Below, one piece after another: positions 1-5,458 of a stretch of DNA of 5,458 nt. A program made the translations under genes and the position numbers. The notes below the pieces were generated by a model. It did no database searches and was not told the DNA's origin. It saw nothing but the letters and a program-made list of their open reading frames with translations. This DNA comes from Oscillospiraceae bacterium. Lineage in GTDB: Bacteria > Bacillota > Clostridia > Oscillospirales > Ruminococcaceae. Positions within the stretch are counted from its first letter, which is position 1; every line of letters starts with the position of its first letter. Where the stretch lies: NCBI GenBank assembly GCA_017410745.1, contig JAFPPJ010000215.1:1-5458 (forward strand), in the 5' to 3' direction.

Positions 1-363
1 GCGATGAATATCGACCTCAAAGGCTTTACAGAGCGCTTTTACCGTGATGTGCTCAAGGGCGACCTTGATACGGTGAAGAGATTCATAGCCCGTGCAGTGC
101 AGCTGTGCCATGTGGAGATAACCACGCTTATCATACCCGGTGAGAACGACAGTGACGGAGAGATGGAAGAGATCAGCCGATGGATAGCAGGGCTTACGGA
201 TGCCGATGGGAATGTGATAGGCGACAGGATACCGCTGCATATCTCAAGATTCTTCCCGCGCTTTAATATGACTGACAGAGATGCGACTGATGTGAGACAT
301 ATATATCATCTTGCCGGTATCGCAGGAAAGCATCTCAGATATGTGTATACAGGGAACTGCTGA
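1..363 (+). CDS. amrS: AmmeMemoRadiSam system radical SAM enzyme, C-terminal fragment (5' end outside window)
   Basis: The frame is open from the first base (GCG, then ATG at 4), so this is the 3' part of a longer gene; the ATG at 4 is an internal Met. The visible 120 residues match the C-terminal half of AmrS-type radical SAM proteins, relatives of pyruvate-formate-lyase activase. Landmarks are NIDLKGFTERFYR at the start, the strand VEITTLIIPGENDSD, PLHISRFFPRFNMTDR, and the terminal YVYTGNC. The CxxxCxxC iron-sulfur motif of the family would lie upstream of the window, so catalysis cannot be assessed. In other genomes AmrS occurs with MEMO1-like and AMMECR1-like proteins, and its substrate is not firmly established; those partners would have to be upstream here. 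It is followed 11 nt later by corA on the same strand, suggesting one transcript. A more general activase-type radical SAM protein is the main alternative. Confidence 0.82.
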   Translation, partial: AMNIDLKGFTERFYRDVLKGDLDTVKRFIARAVQLCHVEITTLIIPGENDSDGEMEEISRWIAGLTDADGNVIGDRIPLHISRFFPRFNMTDRDATDVRHIYHLAGIAGKHLRYVYTGNC

Positions 364-374
364 AAGGTGAGAAT

Positions 375-1289
375 ATGATATATTTGATTAAGGAAACGCT
401 TGTTGAGGCTGCCTGCCTGCCAAACGACAAGAAGACGCAGTATGCGGCTGTGGTCACTCCCGAGGAATGGAATGAAAAGAGCAGCGGCTTTGACATGGGG
501 ATAGAGCTTGATATAGATATATCCGACATACACGGCACGAGGGCGGATGTGAACTTCGATTCGCTCACAGGCTCGTTTTCCATACCGCATCGCGATGATA
601 TAGCCGCACCCGATACCAAGTTCGCATTCGCACTTGATGAGAAGGGCATAGTATTCATCGACAGCACGGGCGAGGCTGAAAGGATAATAAATATAATCAA
701 AAATACCAAGCGTTGGAAAAAGCCGTCACTTGAACGCTTTATCTATGACTTCATCGAGTATATCATACACGGCGACCAGAAGCTGCTCGAAAGATATGAG
801 CAGGAGCTCGACCGCATAGAGGACGACATTATGGCGGCTGCATCCGATGAATACCCGATGCGCATAAACGATATACGCAGTGATGTGCGCGATCTGCGCG
901 TACACTATGAGCAGCTCACAGACCTTGCACAGGAGCTTGAGGAGAACGAGAACAATTTCTTCAAGGCGAACAATCTGCGCTATTTCCACCTTGTGATACA
1001 GCGCATAGCTTCACTTCATGATATGGCGGCATCCCTGCGCGACTATTCCATACAGGTGAGAGATCTGTATCAGTCAAGGCTCGATGTGAGACAGAACCGC
1101 ATCATGACTGTGCTCACGGTGGTGACTACGGTGTTCACGCCCCTTACCGTGATAGCGGGCTGGTATGGCATGAACTTCATCTATATGCCCGAACTGCAGT
1201 CGAAATACGGCTATCCTGCGGTGATCATAGTCAGCATACTGATAGTAGTGGTAAGCCTCGTATTCTTCAGGAAGAAAAAATGGCTGTGA
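375..1289 (+). CDS. corA: CorA-family magnesium/cobalt transport protein
   Basis: A 304-residue membrane protein with full CorA architecture. Residues about 1-110 form a soluble cytoplasmic alpha/beta domain and about 115-240 a long charged helical stalk rich in Glu and Arg. Two C-terminal membrane segments lie at about 244-263 and 280-298. The signature YGMNF (GMN at 265-267) ends the first membrane helix and is followed by the outside loop MPEL, as in classical CorA, where it forms the entrance and selectivity site of a pentameric Mg2+ channel. The protein ends in a basic FRKKKWL tail on the inside. Length is typical. The start at 375 is preceded by AAAGGTGAG, a good ribosome site that overlaps the amrS stop codon. 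The end overlaps the next start by 10 nt, so the genes are probably translationally coupled. Mg2+ is the likely substrate; Co2+, Ni2+ or Zn2+ (ZntB-like) cannot be excluded from sequence. Confidence 0.93.
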   Translation: MIYLIKETLVEAACLPNDKKTQYAAVVTPEEWNEKSSGFDMGIELDIDISDIHGTRADVNFDSLTGSFSIPHRDDIAAPDTKFAFALDEKGIVFIDSTGEAERIINIIKNTKRWKKPSLERFIYDFIEYIIHGDQKLLERYEQELDRIEDDIMAAASDEYPMRINDIRSDVRDLRVHYEQLTDLAQELEENENNFFKANNLRYFHLVIQRIASLHDMAASLRDYSIQVRDLYQSRLDVRQNRIMTVLTVVTTVFTPLTVIAGWYGMNFIYMPELQSKYGYPAVIIVSILIVVVSLVFFRKKKWL

Positions 1290-2089
1290 TACAGGATATA
1301 CAGACGTCGCTGTTCCCTGTGGCGAGCGATGACAGAGCGCCGCAGAAGGTGTCATGGAATCTGTGGCACGGGTGTACGAAGGTATCGGCGGGATGCAGGA
1401 ACTGCTATGTATACCGCAGGGACGCTGCCGTGGGCAGAGATGCATCCGATGTGGTGAAGACCGCAAGCTTTGACCTGCCGGTGCGGATGATCCGTTCGGG
1501 CGAGTACAGGGGACGGTACAGGATACCGCCCGGATCGGTGTTCTACACCTGCTTTTCATCGGATATATTCCATGAGGCCGCGGACAGCTGGCGGGATGAT
1601 GCGTGGGATATGATGCGCACAAGGTCGGACTGCACATTCTTCATGATAACCAAGCGCCCCGAAAGGATAGCGGAGCATATGCCGCCCGATATATCGGGAA
1701 TGGAGCATATCACCGTAGCGGTGACCTGTGAGGATCAGGATATGGCGGACAAGCGCCTTCCTGTATACCTGAGTCTGCCGCTGAAGCATCATGAGGTGAT
1801 GATAGAGCCGATGCTCACGGCAGTAGATCTTACGGCATATTTCAGAGGCTTCCCCGGCGTGATAGAAGCTGTCAGCGCAGGCGGTGAATCGGGGCCGGAT
1901 GCGAGAGCCTGCCGGTATGAATGGGTGACGGATTTACACAGACAATGCAGAGAATACGGTGCGGCGTTTCACTATCATCAGACGGGCGCACGTCTGATAA
2001 AGGACGGACGGGAGTATATCATCCCGAGAAAGTATCAGCATATACAGGCTCGCAGAGCGGGCATAGATATAACGACAAGAGAGGGTTAA
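1280..2089 (+). CDS. DUF5131 (phage Gp37/Gp68-like) three-cysteine-motif protein
   Basis: A 269-residue protein recognised as the DUF5131 / Gp37-Gp68 family (Pfam PF07505). Family landmarks occur in order: VSWNLWHGC near residue 24, a cysteine cluster C32-x6-C39-x2-C42 followed by YVYRRDA, YTCFSSDIF near 90, ITKRPER at 123-129, IEPML at 175-179, GGESG at 201-205, a C-terminal RQC (221-223) and QTG (234-236), and the KYQHIQARRA tail. The function of the family is not established. The cysteine spacing suggests an iron-sulfur site and the fold is thought to resemble radical SAM barrels, but the spacing is not the canonical CxxxCxxC, so radical SAM chemistry is inference. Homologues occur in phages, mobile regions and chromosomes. 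The start lies inside the last codons of corA, with the ribosome site AGGAAG in corA coding sequence. The stop is 1 nt before the asparagine-synthetase-like gene. No three-Cys-motif partner (TcmP) gene is visible in the window. Confidence 0.88.
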   Translation: MAVIQDIQTSLFPVASDDRAPQKVSWNLWHGCTKVSAGCRNCYVYRRDAAVGRDASDVVKTASFDLPVRMIRSGEYRGRYRIPPGSVFYTCFSSDIFHEAADSWRDDAWDMMRTRSDCTFFMITKRPERIAEHMPPDISGMEHITVAVTCEDQDMADKRLPVYLSLPLKHHEVMIEPMLTAVDLTAYFRGFPGVIEAVSAGGESGPDARACRYEWVTDLHRQCREYGAAFHYHQTGARLIKDGREYIIPRKYQHIQARRAGIDITTREG

Positions 2090-2090
2090 T

Positions 2091-3620
2091 ATGGAAATAA
2101 AGGCTTACAGAGGACATATCAGAAATCATGAAGCACTGTGCAGGGAGCTTGGCATAGAGGCAGGCTTATCCCGTGAGGAGCGCGAGAGACAGATACTGTG
2201 CAGGGGATATGAGAAGTGGGGCACAGGATTGCCCGAGCATCTTTACGGGATGTTCGCCTTTGCAGTGGAGGACGGCGGCAAAACGGTATGTTTCCGCGAT
2301 CATTTCGGCACAAAGCCGTTCTACTATTATCTGACGGCGGACGGACGGCTGCTGTACGGCACGATGCTGCGCGATATCATCGGGCAGGAGGGCTTCGTGA
2401 AGGAGCTTGACCGCAGACAGCTGCAGATATACCTCAGCCTGACATATCCTGCAGGTGAAGATACATTCTTCAAGGGCGTAAAGAAGCTGATGCCCGGACA
2501 TTATCTCGTGTATGAGAACGGCAGGGTGACTATCACAAGGTACTGGACACCCGAGTTCCATCCCGATGAGAGCAAAACTGCCGAGCAGTGGGCAGATGAG
2601 ATACATGAGACGCTCAGGCTCATGATGAATGAAGTAAAGACTGCTGATGAGACCGCTGAAAGCTTCCTGTCGGGCGGTGTGGATTCCTCCTATGTGCTGG
2701 CAATGTCGGATGCCAAGCGCGCAAACTCCTGCGGCTATGACGAGGAGAGATTCGATGAGTCGCGCATTGCGGCAAAGACAGCAGAGATACTTGGCGTGGA
2801 GCATTCGGTGGCAAAGATAACGCCCGAACAGTTCTTCGGCATAGTGCCGTATGTTATGTACAATATGGAGCAGCCTCTGGGCGATGCGTCCGCGATAGTA
2901 TTCACCCTCGGATGCATAGAGACCGCAAAGCATACAAAGCTGTGCTATTCGGGCGAGGGAGCGGATGAGTTCTTCGGCGGATACAATATGTACCGCAATG
3001 CGGAGCGCTACGGCGACGAGCTTAAAAACTTCTATGTGGGCAACACCAACATAATGAAGGAGGACGAAAAGAAGCGCCTTCTCCGCCGGTATGACCCTGA
3101 TATACTGCCTATCGGACTTGTGAAGCATATCTACGAGGAGACGGAGGGACTTGATCCTCTCACGAAGATGTCTGATGTGGATATACAGATATGGCTCGAA
3201 GGAGACATATACCTGAATGTGGACAAGATGAGCACGGCTGCGGGTCTTGAAGTCAGGATGCCGCTTACAGACAGGCGCATATTCGATATAGCATCCCGTA
3301 TGCCCTCACGCTTCAAGGTGACAGATGAGCAGAACAAGGTGGCTTTCAGGATGGCGGCGGCAAAGGTGCTGCCCGATGAGATAGCATTCCGCAGGAAGCT
3401 GGGCTTTATCGTGCCCATAAGGCTGTGGCTCGCCGATGAGAGATACAATGCGGATGTGCGCAGAGCACTTTCATCCGAGACAGCAGCGGAGTTCTTCAAT
3501 ACCGAGGAGCTTGATGCGATATACAAGGAGTACATTGGAGGAAATTCCGACCTCTGGAGAAAGATATGGACGGTATACACATTCATTGTGTGGTATGAGG
3601 AATATTTCGTAAAGCGCTGA
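2091..3620 (+). CDS. Asparagine-synthetase-like ATP-dependent amidotransferase with degenerate glutaminase domain
   Basis: A 509-residue AsnB-like protein. Residues 1-165 are a shortened class II glutaminase domain (GMFAFAVED, then RDHFGTKPFYYY); about 170-509 is the synthetase domain. The synthetase motifs are intact: ATP pyrophosphatase loop SGGVDSS at 194-200, GYDEERFDES after it, YSGEGADEFFGGY at 286-298, DKMSTAAGLEVRMPLTD, RRKLGF and the terminal RKIWTVYTFIVWYEEYF. The glutaminase half is abnormal. Canonical AsnB begins Met-Cys-Gly, with Cys as nucleophile, about 70 residues before the point where this protein starts. The NGEIYNH motif that binds glutamine reads RGHIRNH here (residues 7-13). 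An in-frame TAA at 2070-2072 rules out a longer start, and GAGAGGG sits before the ATG. It therefore probably uses ammonia rather than glutamine, or amidates a different acid. The coding sequence shows no disruption, so this is a functional short form, not a pseudogene. The start is coupled to the DUF5131 gene. Confidence 0.87.
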   Translation: MEIKAYRGHIRNHEALCRELGIEAGLSREERERQILCRGYEKWGTGLPEHLYGMFAFAVEDGGKTVCFRDHFGTKPFYYYLTADGRLLYGTMLRDIIGQEGFVKELDRRQLQIYLSLTYPAGEDTFFKGVKKLMPGHYLVYENGRVTITRYWTPEFHPDESKTAEQWADEIHETLRLMMNEVKTADETAESFLSGGVDSSYVLAMSDAKRANSCGYDEERFDESRIAAKTAEILGVEHSVAKITPEQFFGIVPYVMYNMEQPLGDASAIVFTLGCIETAKHTKLCYSGEGADEFFGGYNMYRNAERYGDELKNFYVGNTNIMKEDEKKRLLRRYDPDILPIGLVKHIYEETEGLDPLTKMSDVDIQIWLEGDIYLNVDKMSTAAGLEVRMPLTDRRIFDIASRMPSRFKVTDEQNKVAFRMAAAKVLPDEIAFRRKLGFIVPIRLWLADERYNADVRRALSSETAAEFFNTEELDAIYKEYIGGNSDLWRKIWTVYTFIVWYEEYFVKR

Positions 3621-3732
3621 TAATACAAATCCTTCCTCGAACGGATGATATCTCTGCCACTCAAAAGCCATATATGCAGCAACGTCAAAAGCAGCAAGGT
3701 TTAAGGAGGCTACAAACCTAAAGAGGAATTTT
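3621..3732. other. Intergenic stretch between the operon and the AT-rich gene
   Basis: This 112-bp stretch has no plus-strand gene and no recognisable terminator for the preceding operon: the weak ATCC/GGAT pairing near 3629-3646 has mismatches and no T-run. No good sigma-70 promoter for the next gene is visible, so the next gene may depend on read-through or on a promoter type I cannot see. It contains a small hairpin with a Shine-Dalgarno-like loop (3697-3719), listed separately. The minus strand is open throughout and reads like a protein segment, but it has no start or context that would support a gene. Confidence 0.6.
3697..3719 (+). promoter_or_regulatory. Small hairpin with a consensus Shine-Dalgarno in its loop, leader of the 3733 gene
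   Basis: AGGTTT (3697-3702) and AAACCT (3714-3719) are perfect 6-bp inverted arms around an 11-nt loop that contains AAGGAGG (3703-3709). The loop Shine-Dalgarno is stronger than the one the downstream gene seems to use (AGAGGA at 3722-3727, about 6 nt before the ATG at 3733), yet it lies 23 nt from that ATG, too far to serve it, and no other start codon follows at a suitable distance. It may be an orphan ribosome site left by a lost gene, a ribosome stand-by site, or chance. The arms are short, so confidence is low. Confidence 0.3.
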
Positions 3733-4188
3733 ATGAAATATAAGAATAAAGCAGGCAGCTGTATATTAGTTATAATAATTTTTATCATAGGAATTCTTTT
3801 GCTTTTTGTGTGGGATTTCCAACATACATATAATAAAAAAACAGATGAGTTGAATATTACTATTGAAGAGATTTCCAGGGTGATTCGTGAAAATGCAGAT
3901 GGTTTAGAATCATTATGTGAATATGAGATTCAGAAAAGCCAGGAAGATTCTCATGGAAATATTATCCACTTTGATGAACAAGGCGAGTTTCAAGATATGC
4001 GAAACATCATTTTTGATGAACTGCGCTTCCAAAATGGAAACATCTATAAAAATGATGAATATATATTGTTTTCTAGACCATATGGACACAGAGTTATTAT
4101 TCTGAAATATAAAAAGGAAATTGACTTTGAAAACAGTAGTTCTGGTAAAAAAATAATATGTGATTATTTTACGATATATAGTGCTTAG
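3733..4188 (+). CDS. Hypothetical small single-pass membrane protein, AT-rich gene
   Basis: I do not recognise this 151-residue protein. Residues 1-8 are basic (MKYKNKAG) and 9-27 form one strongly hydrophobic helix rich in Ile and Leu. The remaining 120 or so residues are hydrophilic and mostly acidic, with a helix-prone stretch at about 33-60 and a strand-like ending (EYILFSRPYGHRVIILKYKKE). Positive charges before the helix predict N-in, C-out: a membrane-anchored external domain. Cys10 is not a lipoprotein site, since it precedes the hydrophobic core and lacks the leucine-type lipobox. The start has AGAGGA about 6 nt upstream. Codon usage is strongly AT-biased (GC about 31% over 3781-4140) compared with 45-60% in lines sampled from the adjacent gene, which suggests recent transfer. 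It stands alone, with no visible promoter or terminator of its own, and is convergent with the xylanase gene. The reading frame is uninterrupted and the composition supports a real gene, but the function is unknown. Confidence 0.72.
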   Translation: MKYKNKAGSCILVIIIFIIGILLLFVWDFQHTYNKKTDELNITIEEISRVIRENADGLESLCEYEIQKSQEDSHGNIIHFDEQGEFQDMRNIIFDELRFQNGNIYKNDEYILFSRPYGHRVIILKYKKEIDFENSSSGKKIICDYFTIYSA

Positions 4189-4248
4189 TCTAGGGCTTTA
4201 CCAATTATTGTAATATGTACCATGCTATTTGAAAATATGCAGAACAAG

Positions 4249-4282
4249 AAAAAATGCTCACCAGCATCAGCTGGTGAGCATT
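4249..4282 (-). terminator. Intrinsic terminator of the GH10 xylanase gene
   Basis: Perfect 13-bp inverted arms, AATGCTCACCAGC (4253-4265) and GCTGGTGAGCATT (4270-4282), enclose the 4-nt loop ATCA. Read on the minus strand, the hairpin is followed by a run of six T (4254-4249, two of them in the stem), the form of a Rho-independent terminator. It begins 2 nt after the xylanase stop codon. On the plus strand no T-run follows (GCTCATTC), so it is not a canonical terminator for the upstream plus-strand gene, although the hairpin itself could slow or protect that transcript's 3' end. Confidence 0.93.
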
Positions 4283-4284
4283 GC

Positions 4285-5355
4285 TCATTCAGCGGCTTCT
4301 ATCAGTGTCTTGACGCAGGCCTTGGGCGAGCGGTCAACATTGAAGAGCAGAGGGTACTGCTTGATCCGCGGTCTGTCCTTTTTCATGCCGAAATAGTCGA
4401 GCCATGTATAGTCATCGGCAACGCCCCAGGTGGTGACACAGTCTATCACGTCGGAATAGCTGCGGTATATCTCGAAGAGCCTGATATAGATGTTCTCTAT
4501 CTCTGCGAGCTTTTCGGGGGTGGGGGACATGACCTCGCGGATATATTCTTCAAATCCGGGGTCACCGGGCTTGAGACGCTGTGCGCCGTGTTCGACGGTG
4601 GCCATGAGATTTACGTCAAGCTCGGTGATATGAAGTCTCAGTCCCAGTGCGGCATATTCCTCGATGGAGCGCTTGAGCTCGTCGTAGTCGGGCTTGGCGA
4701 AATAGTGCTGCTGCATACCGAAGCCGTCTATGCGGCAGCCCTTGTCCTGCAGCGTGCGTATAAGGCGTATGATGCGTGCGCGCTTGGTGGGGTCGCATTC
4801 GCTGTAGTCATTGTAGAAGAGCTGGGCATCCGGGGAATATTTGTCCATAGAGCGGAATGCGGCTTCGATAAAGCCCTCGCGGCACAGCTTGAAATATTCG
4901 CTGAAGCGGTAGGTGTCGCTGTCGCCTATCTGATCCTTTGCCTGCTCGTCTATGACAGCCTCGTTGACGACATCCCATGCGTATACATCCTTGTTGTAGC
5001 GCTCGCACAGTGCCTTTGTATGGCGGTCGATCCTCTCATAGACAAGCTCCGGGGGAGCGGGCTTGTCGCCGTCCTTATACATCCATTCGCCTGTCTGATT
5101 ATGCCATACGGGAGCATGAGCACGCACCTTGATCCCCATATCACGGGCAGCGGCAACTACCTTGTCGGCATTGTCAAAGGTGAATTTTCCCTCCTCAGGC
5201 TCGGTGGCGGAGTATTTCATGTCATTCTCCGGGGTGATGCTGTTGAAATGGCGTATGAGCAGATCCCTGTAGCTGTCGATGTTGTTCACGGATACTGCCG
5301 CGCCTATCTTGAAGTATTTTTCATAGGCCTTAGCCAGAGATATCGCATTGTTCAT
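4285..5355 (-). CDS. GH10 endo-1,4-beta-xylanase, single domain, no signal peptide (cytoplasmic)
   Basis: A 356-residue glycoside hydrolase family 10 enzyme that is just the (beta/alpha)8 catalytic domain. From the chosen start, motifs occur in order: FNSITPENDMK (37-47), VRAHAPVWHNQ (77-87, with the substrate-binding His80, Trp84, His85 and Gln87), WDVVNEA with acid/base Glu132, YNDY (181-184), GFGMQQHY with His217, HITELDV with nucleophile Glu245, and TTWGVADDYTWL (308-319). Both catalytic Glu are present, so a retaining beta-1,4-xylanase is expected. There is no signal peptide, carbohydrate-binding module, dockerin or SLH domain, unlike secreted ruminococcal xylanases, so it probably acts on imported xylo-oligosaccharides, as known for Geobacillus IXT6-type enzymes. 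The start at 5355 is chosen because GAGGAGA lies just upstream. An in-frame ATG at 5397 would add 14 residues, but it has no ribosome site and lies at the predicted transcription start. No transporter or xylosidase gene is in the window to confirm the pathway. Confidence 0.94.
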   Translation of the reverse strand: MNNAISLAKAYEKYFKIGAAVSVNNIDSYRDLLIRHFNSITPENDMKYSATEPEEGKFTFDNADKVVAAARDMGIKVRAHAPVWHNQTGEWMYKDGDKPAPPELVYERIDRHTKALCERYNKDVYAWDVVNEAVIDEQAKDQIGDSDTYRFSEYFKLCREGFIEAAFRSMDKYSPDAQLFYNDYSECDPTKRARIIRLIRTLQDKGCRIDGFGMQQHYFAKPDYDELKRSIEEYAALGLRLHITELDVNLMATVEHGAQRLKPGDPGFEEYIREVMSPTPEKLAEIENIYIRLFEIYRSYSDVIDCVTTWGVADDYTWLDYFGMKKDRPRIKQYPLLFNVDRSPKACVKTLIEAAE

Positions 5356-5360
5356 ATCGT

Positions 5361-5367
5361 TCTCCTC
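5361..5367 (-). promoter_or_regulatory. Ribosome binding site that decides the xylanase start
   Basis: On the minus strand GAGGAGA is followed by ACGAT and then ATG (5355-5353), near-ideal spacing. The alternative upstream ATG at 5397 is preceded by TTATTATAGAAT, which has no Shine-Dalgarno match. This favours a 356-residue protein over a 370-residue one. Confidence 0.88.
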
Positions 5368-5402
5368 TATCTGTCGTGAGAGTGGATTATCTGTCATATT
5401 CT

Positions 5403-5431
5403 ATAATAACATAACAGAGCGGTTTTGTCAA
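5403..5431 (-). promoter_or_regulatory. Sigma-70-type promoter of the xylanase gene
   Basis: On the minus strand a consensus -35 TTGACA (5431-5426) is separated by exactly 17 nt from a -10 TATTAT (5408-5403), one mismatch from TATAAT. Transcription should start near 5395-5397, giving a leader of about 40 nt that contains the ribosome site at 5367-5361. The near-consensus sequence predicts high basal strength, so control, if any, is likely to be by a repressor. Confidence 0.85.
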
Positions 5432-5437
5432 TTCATA

Positions 5438-5452
5438 TCACAAACTCTGTGA
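5438..5452. promoter_or_regulatory. Candidate operator palindrome upstream of the xylanase promoter
   Basis: TCACA (5438-5442) and TGTGA (5448-5452) are perfect inverted half-sites around a 5-nt centre (AACTC), 6 bp upstream of the -35 box in the direction of transcription. Its position suits an activator or an upstream repressor contact for a sugar-responsive regulator. The half-sites are only 5 bp and no regulator gene is in the window, so this is a weak call. The window ends 6 bp beyond it, so a larger array could not be seen. Confidence 0.3.
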
Positions 5453-5458
5453 ATATCC

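Noticed and set aside
1074..1637. Minus-strand open frame (187 codons) across the corA / DUF5131 junction.
   Set aside because: It is rich in Ser, Pro, His and Arg, as expected for antisense translation, and is opposite two confident genes.
2091..2100. Idea that the short asparagine-synthetase N-terminus is a frameshift or sequencing artefact.
   Set aside because: The upstream DNA encodes the conserved end of DUF5131 in another frame, an in-frame stop lies at 2070-2072, a good ribosome site precedes the ATG, and the glutamine-binding motif is itself changed.
2166..3128. Minus-strand open frame (320 codons) opposite the asparagine-synthetase-like gene.
   Set aside because: It is a shadow of a gene with many conserved motifs; there is no ribosome site or family resemblance, and its composition is explained by antisense of GC-biased codons.
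3621..3650. Terminator at the end of the four-gene operon.
   Set aside because: Only a mismatched stem (ATCC/GGAT arms) with no following T-run is present.
3733..3765. Possible lipoprotein signal with Cys10 in the AT-rich gene's protein.
   Set aside because: The residues before the Cys (KAGS) do not fit a lipobox, and the hydrophobic stretch follows the Cys rather than preceding it.
3672..4242. Direct repeat ATATGCAG at 3672-3679 and 4235-4242, roughly flanking the AT-rich gene, as a possible target-site duplication.
   Set aside because: Eight bases in a low-complexity AT-rich region is within chance, the copies do not coincide with a sharp composition boundary, and there are no terminal inverted repeats or transposase.
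4222..5379. Long plus-strand open frame (385 codons) covering the whole xylanase gene in antisense.
   Set aside because: It mirrors a clear GH10 gene with both catalytic residues, a promoter and a terminator. Its translation resembles no family, and its openness follows from the codon bias of the real gene.

Overview
The window looks like chromosomal DNA from an anaerobic, fibre-degrading Clostridia, most like a Ruminococcus/Oscillospiraceae member. This is inferred from the purine-rich Shine-Dalgarno sites, heavy use of ATA isoleucine codons, moderate GC (roughly 50%, by eye), clostridial-type protein sequences and a GH10 xylanase. No rRNA or other taxonomic marker is present, so the assignment is tentative.

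Layout. Positions 1-3620 hold four plus-strand genes packed as one operon whose promoter lies upstream of the window: the 3' end of an AmmeMemoRadiSam-system radical SAM enzyme (amrS), a CorA-type divalent-cation channel, a DUF5131 (phage Gp37/Gp68-like) protein with a three-cysteine motif, and an asparagine-synthetase-like protein. Spacing is 11 nt, then a 10-nt overlap, then 1 nt, so translation is probably coupled. Positions 3621-4250 are different: a short non-coding stretch and one AT-rich gene (about 31% GC over 3781-4140) for an unknown single-pass membrane protein, which looks like an acquired island. Positions 4249-5458 hold a minus-strand, stand-alone GH10 xylanase with its own well-formed promoter, a possible operator and a strong intrinsic terminator. 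It is convergent with everything to its left.

How the genes relate. The xylanase has no signal peptide and so probably cleaves imported xylo-oligosaccharides in the cytoplasm. The four operon genes do not form a recognised pathway. The most interesting member is the asparagine-synthetase-like protein. Its ATP-dependent synthetase half looks intact. Its glutaminase half starts inside the domain, lacks the Cys nucleophile and has also lost the glutamine-binding Asn-Gly-Glu motif. An in-frame stop 19 nt before the start codon shows that no N-terminal extension is encoded in the same frame. It either uses free ammonia or another amine donor, or amidates something other than aspartate. Lying 1 nt after an uncharacterised three-cysteine protein, it is the best candidate here for an undescribed function. 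I saw no CRISPR array, tRNA, rRNA or complete insertion sequence.
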